Shown: positions 37,647 through 48,000 of the stretch, in pieces
Layout of the letters: every line of letters begins with the position of its first letter
Position numbering within the stretch: position 1 is the stretch's first letter
Assembly: GCA_932521035.1 (NCBI GenBank)
Contig: OW051495.1
Coordinates: forward strand, 8,742,001 to 8,806,000
DNA length: 64,000 nt
Reading direction: 5' to 3'
Source: Oscheius dolichura
Taxonomy: Eukaryota > Nematoda > Chromadorea > Rhabditida > Rhabditidae
The notes under the pieces: generated by a model
Told to the model about the DNA's origin: nothing
What the model saw: only the letters and a program-made list of their open reading frames with translations
The model's database searches: none
Made by a program: the position numbers and the translations under genes

Positions 37647-40120
37647 ATGTCCGATACGGAAACCGAGGAATCGACGGCCACTTCGGAATCTACTGAATTG
37701 ACGACCTCGTCGGAGTCTAGTGTATCGCTGATTTATTCGGAGTCTACCGAATCGACGATCTTTTCCGATTCTAGCGAATCCATCGAGCCGACGACGGAGG
37801 ATTCCTCAAGATGGGGAGCAGATGGTAAGAGCCTGTGCACTGGAAGCAAGCCGGAGAAGATTGAAGAAGGTGGTGAAGATGGAGAAGAGGATGACGATTC
37901 GACGTCATGGGACAGTACTGACACGGCCATTGAGAAAGGAGTCCCGCGAAAGAAGGAAAAGGATATTCACGGGTGTTCGATCCATTCACCTGTTTCCGGA
38001 TTTACTGATGAGGAGATATACAAAGCTTTTGGAATCAAGGAAGGAGAAGAGCTCAAAAGTGGCAACCTGTTCGCGAAGATCAAGACAGACGAGCAGGAAA
38101 TGGACAAGAGTGGTGAGATGCCGTCGCTGTGGGACTACAATCCCCGCTGCTTGCCGAAGGAATTCGTCGGCCTGGATTCGGAAACATTTTTGACGGATTC
38201 ATCCAAGCGAAACCTCTGTTTTCTGGACAAGGACGCGCTCATCAAGATCTGTGCAATGCTTAGGCATTGTCACATTTCAACAATATCTTGTTTCCAGCTG
38301 ATCCCATTGGATTTTGTGAACCTGTCTATGACGTGCCGTTTTCTCCATTGGCGAATGTTCACATTCTGTACTTGCTATGTTCCCAAATCCTTATGTGCAA
38401 CAGGTATGTGTACTCATTTTGAAAGGTTTATGGTGTGGTGTGGTGTGCCCTGGTGTGGTGTGGCTACAATACATCTCTGACAAGGGAACCTTTTCACTTT
38501 AGGTTGGACTCGTGAGACGAGACCTAGTGCCTTCGATAGAGCGTCAAAAACTATCCCAGAAACTGTGTTCAATTTTCCCAAAATGACTCGCGTTACGCAG
38601 TAGCACGCCAATTGAGTTTTACATATTAAAGTTGTCAAAACTGGTTTTCGCCGTTGTATCCTTGGAATTGCAGTAAATAAAATGTGAAGCAGTAGCTGGA
38701 CGGATAGTGCACTCGCTTACAAGACTTTTGCGTTTTTTCTGATCGAGTTCGAGTCCCTGTTGGAGCAATCGTCTTTTACTTCTATATTTTCACGAAAAAA
38801 ACGATTTTTGATGGATTGGTCTCGTCTCACGCGTCCAACCTAAAGTGAAAAGGTTCCCTTGTGAGTGGAGTCGGGCGTGTGGATGCATAGTCTAGGCATC
38901 CAAATTTATTTGGCCTGCAATGCACGAAACTCTGATGTTAGATACAAAAGGTCTCTGATTATTGCCTTAAAGGAAGCCCCACTGACCCCCTGATTTTGCC
39001 TGATTGCCCACAGTGGTCCCGCAGCGACTATGCGCACCCTTTCTGTTTGGTGACATTATTTTTCAGAGAAAAAGGGAAATGGGCTGAAAGCTAGTTCATT
39101 CGATTCAGTTTTTTACGCTGATTCTGATGATGTGCTTCGTTTTGTCTGAAAAGGCCGATTTCGCCGCCCCATTCTCCTCTGCTACCGTAACCCGCCTAGG
39201 TCCCTAGGAGTTCCTTTAACCGCTACTAACAATCATCTTGTCTCAATTTTCAGATGGATGAAATCTCGATCGATTTTAGCGATCGTTACTTGGATCACTT
39301 CTGGTGGTTGGCAGTGGTGGAAGAGCTGCCCTTCCTTGCCAACCGCATCGGTTACTATGGCTCACCTCCGAACGGCGTCGTTTTACGTACTTTGAATGAG
39401 TTCTTCTACGGCTCTACGAATTTGGACTTTCATGTCTTCTATGAACTTCGCCAGGATGACCGAGACGGGAGCAGCTTTCCCCTGTAGGAGTATCTTGAAA
39501 CGTGTTCTAATGCCACTTATTTTAGCCTGGAGCAACTTTTTGATTGATACGATTTTGAAGAATATTATTATTCCGTCCAATTCGAGCATGTTTGGTACGC
39601 TACGGTAACCACAAATGAGACCGGAAGGAAGCACAAGCTGAGGATCTCGAAGATTGTGAAATATGAGACTGATAATGTCCAATATATTGAGTATTCGGCC
39701 GGTTTCGTGATCGGAAGAGAAGAAATCTTTGATGAAATGGAACGCGAATGTTTGACGCCGCGTCACATCCATGATCAAATGCCTGGAATTTATTACCACT
39801 GGTGGAACGAGAGGAATGAGAAGAAAGTGTGCTGGAAGATGGAGATTGTCGTGGAAGCGGACGAGCAAGAGCCGATTGGAGAGGAAACGCCATCGGAAAT
39901 AAGTAAATCATGTAGATTCTCGGCATTAAAATTCTTTTTTAACATCCTCGACACTGGGTATTGCGAAATTCGCCTTGAGCCTGGTATCAGCCGCAATTCT
40001 CAACTAGGCAAAGTAAACAGGCTTTCAAAAAGCTATGTTAAGTTATTTTATTTAAATAAAGCAGAAAACCTAATGTTCTACTTATTTTTCAATAGGAAAT
40101 TACGGATATCTGTCCAATAG
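37647..40120 (+). CDS. unrecognised acidic Ser/Thr-rich protein gene with one in-frame stop
   Basis: Unknown function. Exon 1 (37647 to about 38254) encodes an N-terminus rich in E/S/T (MSDTETEESTATSESTE), an acidic stretch, then a more ordered part (DEEIYKAFGIKEGEELKSGN, MPSLWDYNPRCLP). Downstream exons encode DFSDRYLDHFWWLAVVEELP (39254 on) and EHVWYATVTTNETGRKHKLR to IYYHWWNERNEKKVCWKMEI (about 39540-39890). Between them, after a good splice (donor 39483, acceptor TTTTAG), the frame reads LEQLFD, then TGA (about 39542), then YDFEEYYYS. Apart from that codon the reading frame is coherent. The intron before 39254 contains element 2 and a second small element. The 3' end is uncertain: an uninterrupted frame reaches 40120, overlapping the last exon of PXMP4 on the other strand. 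It could be a recent pseudogene. Confidence 0.55.
38481..38861. mobile_element. MITE-like element 2 (CAAGGGAA ends) with tRNA-like core
   Basis: Ends are 44-bp inverted repeats with a single mismatch (CAAGGGAACCTTTTCACTTT...), flanked by TGA on both sides. The interior at about 38683-38760 contains the same tRNA-like segment as element 1 (GGATAGTGCACTCGC, AAGACTTTTG, B box GTTCGAGTCC). 381 bp, no coding capacity, inserted in an intron of the unknown plus-strand gene. Confidence 0.8.
38967..39219. mobile_element. possible short element with TTAAAGGAA ends
   Basis: Begins TTAAAGGAAGCCCC and ends with inverted GGAGTTCCTTTAA. Terminal similarity is short and partly degraded, but the same ends bound the 300-bp element in the PDZD8-type gene. 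It sits in the same intron as element 2. Confidence 0.4.
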
Positions 40121-41089
40121 TTGGAGTCATGGTAGAGATATGTCATGCTCTTCACAAGGGAACCTTGTAGGACGTCTCTGTGGTGCTCGAACAGCCAGAG
40201 GACAACACCCCAGACAGATGCAGCGAATAGTGGAAAGACGGGGAAGTCTGGAATTTGATCCAAATTGAAATAAAGTGGAAGGAGGCTCACTCGGTTGGGG
40301 AAAGACTTCTTTATTGACGGCGAGTTTGGCTAGGCCGACGACTACCCGGGAGAGAAGGTAGAGATTGATCTGAATGAAGAAATCCTTGTTTTATTACAGT
40401 TCTGGATGTTTCAGGGATTTGAAACATTAACACATAGGTCTTGAAGCGCTTTGCCCCTCTGTATTTGTTACCTGCATATTTACAGCATTATTTTCACCAA
40501 AAACATAGTAACCCATAACTAAAGCAGCCATGAATGAATGCCACTCCTTTTCAATACCTGAAACCTTGTTTATTTTCCCTTCGAGACTCAAAACTCGCGG
40601 AATTGGGTACTGCAACCGTATCCAATGGGCCTCGTAAGGAAATTTTGGCTCTTGGTCAGCGGTGTTAGATGCCCTAACGCGAAAACAAGCTCCATTGGAT
40701 ACAGTATAGACCGCCGTTCAGATTATTACAGAAAAAGGTGCTTGCCTCCATTCATTTTAATCAGCAGTCCCCTCAATAATTTATAGCTGAAGACGAATTT
40801 AGCCAAATTAGTGGCGTGTTGTTTAGTCAATCGGAATATAGTCAACAACTTTTGATAGAATGTGCCTTCTCCGAAGAGGAATACCATAACCAGGGCATGA
40901 GGCGCCCTAATTTTTGCTCCATATCTGAATTCACCATTATTTTTGACACAAAACTTTTAAAACTTACATTACACCATTACGCAGACCTTTTAACGCTGCC
41001 AATAGAAACTGTTGATCCTTGAAGGTGCGCAGGAATTCATTACCCAAGGCTTCCCAGTTATCCACGACGTAGTTTAGGGAGGATAGCAT
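40078..41089 (-). CDS. pxmp4: peroxisomal membrane protein PXMP4 orthologue
   Basis: Multi-pass protein of the peroxisomal membrane (PXMP4/PMP24, Tim17-like family), exact transport role unknown. Five exons (40968-41089, 40746-40924, 40472-40557, 40291-40369, 40078-40247) join to 211 residues, against 212 in human. Family hallmarks are LAALKGLRNGVIYGAKIRAP, LVMVFLFGEGTF, AALVMGYYVFGENNAVNMQ, LYLLSRVVVGLAKLAV and the C-terminal WGVVLWLFEHH with SMTYLYHDSNYWTDI. ATG 41089 lies one base after a TTTTCAG acceptor, as for a trans-spliced start. The second intron has a GC donor (exon ...GGAG, then GCAAGC) instead of GT. The last exon overlaps the open 3' end of the unknown gene on the plus strand. 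Confidence 0.94.
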
Positions 41090-42045
41090 CCTGAAAAGTA
41101 TGGCAACTTTAAAATGGAAAGAAGAAAGACGTAATTGGTAAAGAATCAAAGAAGGACCCATTGTGGCCTTATCAACAGCTGTCTCGTTTGTTTTAACGAT
41201 TGGCAGACCTTTCGAGGAGAGATTCACTCAAATGGAGGGGTGGAACGGCACATTTACTCTTATAGGAAACGTTTTACAGAGGCTCCAATTTATTCTAAAC
41301 AAGGCCCTGGCCGTTTTGTTTTCTTTCTGGAGGTTCATTTGATCAAAAAACGAGAGTACAAGGCGATTCGGGCGGAAGCGGATAACAGGTCCAGATTTGA
41401 CTGTCACCCGTTTGGCTGCCCGGTAGAAGAATATAGAAGTGGTCTTATAAATTCTCCCTATCTGTTCCATGGGTACAAAGAATCGAAAAATGGAAGAAAC
41501 CCGGCTAATTTCACTAAAAACCTGTTTACTGTGGTTGCATAATTTGCAGGGCGACAACTGTTACAATGGCATTATCAAGAGGAAAACAGGGCATACAACT
41601 CTCAGTCCGTACTAAAATAGCAAAATGAAAGACTGGGTTTGAAAAACGGGAGAGACAAGCTAGACTCTGTGATAAGAAACCGCGCGACCTATCGATCTTT
41701 GACGGGTGGGGATTGTTCCCTCCTTTCTATTGTTCGAGGAAAGAAGTGGTGCCATTTATTCCCGAAGGTGCTGAACCCATAAATTGTCGGATTCTTCTTT
41801 TATCCCGCTGATCCCTGTAGGAGAGCGGAACGTCTAATCTGTTGTAACGGTTCCTGAGAGACAGAGGCGATAGAGTCACTTTCCCTTCGAGATGACAAGC
41901 CATGACAAGGTCAGGTCATGGGTAGAACGGGTGGAGACTGGAGAGGCACTTTATTCAAAACACATGATATAATGACCAAAATAGAATAGAATACATTATA
42001 AGATATCTATATGAGGGGGAGGAAAGGATCGTCGGAGAGGAATGA
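41090..42045. other. intergenic region between PXMP4 and the LIM gene
   Basis: No supported gene. Overlapping open frames at 41135-41557 on both strands have no family resemblance. The right part is the 3' flank of the two-LIM gene. Confidence 0.5.
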
Positions 42046-45000
42046 TTATGCTTGAGAGCGAATCAGAACCGTTTCATTATTATTTTCCTCTAGTTGTAGA
42101 GGAATTTTACCGCCGTTGGCTTCCAGCAGCTTGAAATGAACAGGGCAGTACAGCTCGCCTTCTTTTGTACGGTGAACCTTCTCTACCCTAAAATTCCACG
42201 TTCTTTGTGGTCGAATTCTCTAATTCATTGGTTTATGGGTGTTGAAAACTCTTACAGTATTCAAGGCAGTGTTCTGACAGTCTTTTTTAGGTGGTCGTTT
42301 TGGAAATACATGTTCAAAGATGCGTTTAGAAGTTTAGAACCCCCTAAAATCAACTTCTAGAGACTTTTAAAAATCAAAAATGAGGGGGAAGACTTTTGAA
42401 AGGCTCAAATTCTTGCGTGAAATTGCCCAAAAGCTGGAAGAGTAAAGAGAGGCCGCCCTATACCAAAGTCTGCCTTGAAAGTGGTGGTTTCCGCCCAAGA
42501 CTCTGCTGTACTGTATTTTGTATTGCTCACTTCAAGTAGGGCATTATTTTAAGCATAAAATCAGACGGAAAGGGCTTTAGACTTGATCAAACCAATCTAA
42601 ATAAGGAATACAGTAATCTTCAGATAGCAAACCGATCCCCGAGCCTCTCAATAATAAAATGATGACATACTCACCTCAGTGCCTGCTTACAGTAGGAACA
42701 TCTGAAGCACTTGACATGGTAGAGTGCCCCAAAACATTGAAATTGTTCCGCCACATAGACTGACAGATTACAGATTGTACATTTCGGCTGGGGTTTCATG
42801 ACGAATTTCTGAAACAAACCATGCGTATTAGTATTCCACTTCAAGATGGATTATTATGGAGGCCACTTTAGTCAACTGCATGTTAAATTGCTACGCAGTT
42901 AAATTAAAGAAAGCAGGCGTTTTTTAAAGCCGAAAGGATGCTGTTAGCTGATTAAAAAGTCAGGATTTCGTTGTGAGAATCACAGCACACTTCATTCTCA
43001 AAAGAACGAGAATAAACGGCTCGAGATTCCACAATTTATTTAAATTTTACCGTAGTCAAGTCAGACTTGTGTGTGTACACAACTACACAAAATACAGATA
43101 AAAACAGAAAATTCAGGGATGTGAGATTTGTGTGTGCAATAGTTTTAAGTCAGAGTTTGTGGAACACAGAGAGAGAACACAATTAAGCGATGTGGTTTTT
43201 ATATGGATCATCATCGTCACTGGTCCTGCAAATAACAACGGGTTTTTGTTAATTCTCTTTTATATGGTAGGTTTGTTAAATTGGAAGAAAGACTGAAGTC
43301 AACTGAGGTTAATGGGGGTCTGTTTCAGCATAAAGTAGCTAACAATAAGCAAAAGAAATACTGCACTCCAATTTAAGAACGATTAGAGTTTGAATTGCTC
43401 GTTTACTGCTGACACACGCCCGTTGAACCATAATAAATATAAGAAGTAAGTTAAAAAATAAATATAAATACAGAATAATGTGGAAAGACGATTAAATTTA
43501 ATAAGCGACAGTTCTTTTGGAGTTAGCTACCGTAAAACTTGTAAAAAACGCGCGCATCCCCATATGTTTCGATTTTTCTTTTTCAAAACCAGTAGAGTTT
43601 ACAAAAAAAACTTCGCGTCTGCATTTTTACAGTTCTTACGGTATTATTTGAAAGAATTAGCTAGCAGAAAAGATCTGTTAGTTGTTTTAGCTTTCTATCT
43701 TTTGTTCTATGTTTCTAACGTGTCCAATATAGCTGCAAGACAGAGAAGACTACGATGGATAGCACTACTACCGCCGTCAACTGCAATTGGTACTATATTC
43801 TACGGACGGGTAGACTATGTTAGTTATTCTCTATTTATCCTTTTTTGGGTGTGTGACAGTTAGAAAGAAGAAGAGGAAGACAATAAAAAGGAAACGAACT
43901 CACAGTCACCGTTTTCTTCTCGGGCATTCGGCCCTTTTCGGCCTTTTTGGCTTCTTTGGCTTGGAGTTTTTCCCATTTGGCAGTCATTTTACTGGCGTGG
44001 TCAGCCTGGAAATTAAGGAGAGAATGGAAAAAAATTAAGAGGCAAACCTTGATGTTGACTTCTTCCTTGTCTGTCTGCCTTGACGTCTCCGTCTCTTGGG
44101 CTCTTTCCTCTTCTAACCGTTTCTGAGCCTCTTCCCTTTCTCCTAGAATCTCTTTCTAGCCATTTCAATACCACGGTACTCACTCTTGAGCCTTTCAAAC
44201 TCCTCCTGCATCTGTTTTCTTTTCTCTTCCGCCACGTCCGAATCGTCAGTCGGTTGTTCAAATCGCTGTTTGAAGTTCTTGTGCTCCTTTTTGAGGGCGT
44301 CCAATTCCGCACGCTGTTCCGAGTTGATAGCCGAGCTGGCCGCTCCTTCTCCGATGTTTTTGAACTTGTTCATGAGATTCTTCACATCGAATTCTTCTTC
44401 CTCTTCAGGCTCGTCGGCATTTAGTTCACGGCGGTTGACAATCTCACCCACTGGTTTGTCGTCCTTCTTGTCCCATTTACTCGGCTCGGCCTGGAAAAAA
44501 AACACACGCCTCATAATTAAAGCGAGCCTTCTTTTACCTTCTTGTTCTGTCCAGGCATGACCGGCGTCGCACCAGATGCATCAATCTGTTGGAAGCGTTC
44601 CCTGGCCTTTCCAGCCATTTTGAACTCAACGTCGAGTTTCCTGTCTAGAATTTAAAGGTCTAATAAAGATTGCTTGAAGAAGAACTTACCATGGTCACCG
44701 TCTCCCTTGAAGGCCTCACCCTTATCGAATCTGTCTTTGATAGAGCCGACGTCGGCCTCTCCACCAGTGGTAACAACAACAGCCTCGCCTTCAGCTTCCT
44801 GCTGTTTGGATCGTTCGGCAGCTGCCCTCCTGGCCAATTTATAGCGAAGGAATTCAGCCTCGATCTCTTTCTTCTTGTTGGCGGCACGTTCTTCGGGAGT
44901 CATTTCGTCTTCCGGCTGGAAATTTTGAAATCTTATCTGTTTTAAAAGGGAAGGGCAAGGAAATGACAAGCTAGAAATACTCGTAGTCAGTCAAAAAAAA

Positions 45001-48000
45001 AGTTATTTCAAAACTCGGAGAAACGCCGAACGGACAACTGTTGTGGGGGAGGGTGGTAGGCCCGCGTCACAACATCTGTTACTAATCGTGGAGGTGACAA
45101 ATATTCTCTCCGAGGGCACGTTTAGTTCAGAATTTATAGCTTTGTAGCCAATGAAAAGTCAAAAAAAGGTGGAGGAGGGCGTACCTTCTCGAAAGCGGCC
45201 TTGATGTTACCCAGCTGAACGTCAGATTGGATATCCACAGCCGTCTTTTGGACCTCGACATCGCCTTCTCCCTTTTCGAAGCGTTCTTTGAAGGCTTTGG
45301 CTTCTGAAAGACAGCATTTATTAAGAAAATACGACTCTTTTAAAGGACTAAAATTTCAGGATCCCAAAACGACTGCCAAAATGGAGACTGGGCCATTTCT
45401 TTGAACGCGCGCCTTCGATTTGGGACTACTATCCGAATTTTCGGCAAATTCCTGATATTTTTAAAGAAGAAAGAAGTCTAACTAGTGAAAAACCCACGTC
45501 CAAACTTCAATTCTTCCAGATCAGCGGCGCTCTTCTCCACCGGTCCAGATTGGTAGGCAGCTCCTCCCATGAATGACTTCCTTGCTTCAGCAGCGGCTGA
45601 AATTCTCCCATAGCCCAAATTTTAACTGAGAAATACTCAAGCTATCGCCATAAAAGCATTCAGTAATGTATTTCCGTCGAATATACGTTAGTAATGCCCT
45701 CACCGCGTCTTCATCTATAAACAGGTTCAAGTGTGCGGTGGACCGAGAGAGGGAGGGAAGCTCAATGAGAGGATAAAACATTCGCGTGTGGCATGTGCGT
45801 ATATTCGACGGGAGAATACAGTACAGAAGCTATAGCTTTAGTTCACGTTTTGCTGTTTAGGACCCTATTTTGTTAGCCAGGACTTACCTGAAGTATTGAG
45901 CTCGCTGCGGTCCCATTTCCTCTCGGTTACTACGGCTTCTGGTTCCTTTTTCTCTTGGAAACGTTCCTTGACCGATGGTCCTCCCTATAAATCAAATCGT
46001 CAGTGAAATCTTGGTGTGGGGAGAACGATAAAATCTAGTAGGAAGGAAAAAAATCTGTCCTTGAAAAGAAAAATGGAGGCAGATAGGCGAGGAACGGCGA
46101 CTTTTGCTCCTTTTTGAGTTTCGGGCGCCTGCACCCGTAATACCTCCACAGTAATTGTTTTTTTTTCTTTTCTTCGTGTCCTTCTACTGCCGAGATTTTA
46201 CGGGTGCGGTGACAAGGAAGTAGGAGATCGGAAAAGTAGGGAAAAGTCACCTTGAGAGCTTCGAGCTCCTTCCTATCTTCGGCTTCCTTCTGTTCAGCGG
46301 TTTCCACCTCCCCAGTCTTCCATTTCTCTTTAATATTCCCGATCTGAACAGTATTTATTTAAAGAAAGAAAGAAGGTAGCACCTGCTCAAAGTGGAGTTC
46401 CTCCTTTATTTTCTCTTCCCTATCCTCATGTTCCAGGGCAGCCCCGGAGACAAATCTAAATCCATCTCGTCACCACCGCCAAATATTGCCTGTCTATAAT
46501 TACCCACCGTTCCTTGTTTGCCTTCACTCTTCCGGCTTGGAGCAGCTCGTCTTCTACCTGGAAAAAAAGGCAGTTGGCTGGCTATTTGGATCGCGAACCT
46601 TGGTCTTCTTCTCGACATTTCCGGCTTCCTTGATACAGCTCTCAAAGTCACCCTTCTTCTCTTTCAGACTTCTAATCTGTGCCAGCTCGTCGGCCACAGC
46701 CGAGGCTCCAGCTGAAACCATCGGAATTCTCTAGCCCTGGGGAATATAGCTAGGGGTAGAACCAGGTGTGTGGACCAGCTGCTGTAGTAGAAGAAGAAAG
46801 GAGGTCTTCTCCTAATAGATAAGGCGCGCTGCTGCTACGGGTCCCCCCGCGCCGCCCACGCAAATGCGTAAACAATCCCCAATCATCAACAATCGGGGGA
46901 GAAGATCTCGACGATGAGTGTGCAAAGCATATGAAAGGGGGGAGTACACGGCGGGAAGACGACGACAACGACAAGCGCGATGGGGAGAGCGAAATCTCAG
47001 GCAAATTTATAACGGGGACGGAATTAAGGGGGCAAAGGGAAGAGGGGGAAGAAAGACTTACACTTGACTACTCCTTGATAACTCTTCGGCCTGCTGGAGA
47101 CAGCAAACTCGTCGTCGTCGCTGACGTCGCGCTCATCTTCTGGAAATTTTGACTTTATTGGATACTCATATGCGGGAAATAGACTAATTCATAATAACGG
47201 CCGTCGGGAAGCCCTGAGTTCTCCCACTTACACATGATGGCAAATATTTGAAAATCGGTCCCAATTAACCAGGTGCTCATTTAAAGCAAGGAATGGGCTG
47301 TTTCAGGAGTCACTTCAGGACCTGGGGATCATTCTTGCCGATTCCTGACAGTGCTCTTCAAATTACCCACAACTAACGGTCTCTGGAAGTTCTTACCGGG
47401 GCCAGGAATGTTCGATCTACGCGTCTCTCTCTATCCTCCTTTGGCTCATTTTTGAATTACAGCCTCTCTATTTCGCCTACAGCTACCAAGGTGAGAACGG
47501 GCCATTTCATGGGTAGTCCGCTCAAAAATATTCAAAAATGTGATCTAGCCAAGTCAATTTACCGTCGAAACTTCCAAACCCCGCACTTAAAAAAATCTCT
47601 GCAGCTTTTGAAAACGTCTCATTGTGTCTGGCTCCAGCCAGACAGAGCCGTTGTTGTACCAACAACAGATGGGTCACTGCGTTGTGAAATTTGAATCCGG
47701 TGCAAAGGGTGTAAGATATCCGGGAGCAAAAAAGCCCCCCAACAGCTGCACTATAGTGCGGTCAGTGAGAGTCCAAGCCCCCATAATTTTCTTCAATTAT
47801 GAGGAAATTACAGCTGGTTAGGGGATCAAAAAGTTCCAGGGTCCAGTTTTCTGTTTTCTGGTTCCTCTTTTTCCAAGATTTTGTTATAATCCCCCTCATC
47901 GCGCCGGTCAGTTCTGTCTCCCAGCGGCAATTCCTCGCCGTTCTGTTTGTGCACCAGCGCCGCTCGCTCTCTCTCTCGAGATTAGTGGTCGGGCGCGTGG

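Noticed and set aside
37733-37989. Minus-strand open frames opposite the acidic exon at 37647
   Set aside because: Shadow frames produced by Ser/Glu codon bias of the plus-strand exon.
38254-38404. F-box-like reading (IPLDFVNLSMTCRFLHW) in the unknown plus-strand gene
   Set aside because: It exists only in the frame that is not compatible with splicing from exon 1. The in-phase reading gives a different peptide.
40150-40172. CAAGGGAACCTTG sequence resembling a transposon end
   Set aside because: It lies inside the PXMP4 coding exon, is a short self-palindrome and has no partner end.
43187-43226. Possible alternative last exon of the two-LIM gene (TSDDDDPYKNHIA)
   Set aside because: The peptide is attractive, but the exon phase does not fit the preceding exon, which ends on a complete codon. 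In the required phase it reads D-Q-stop.
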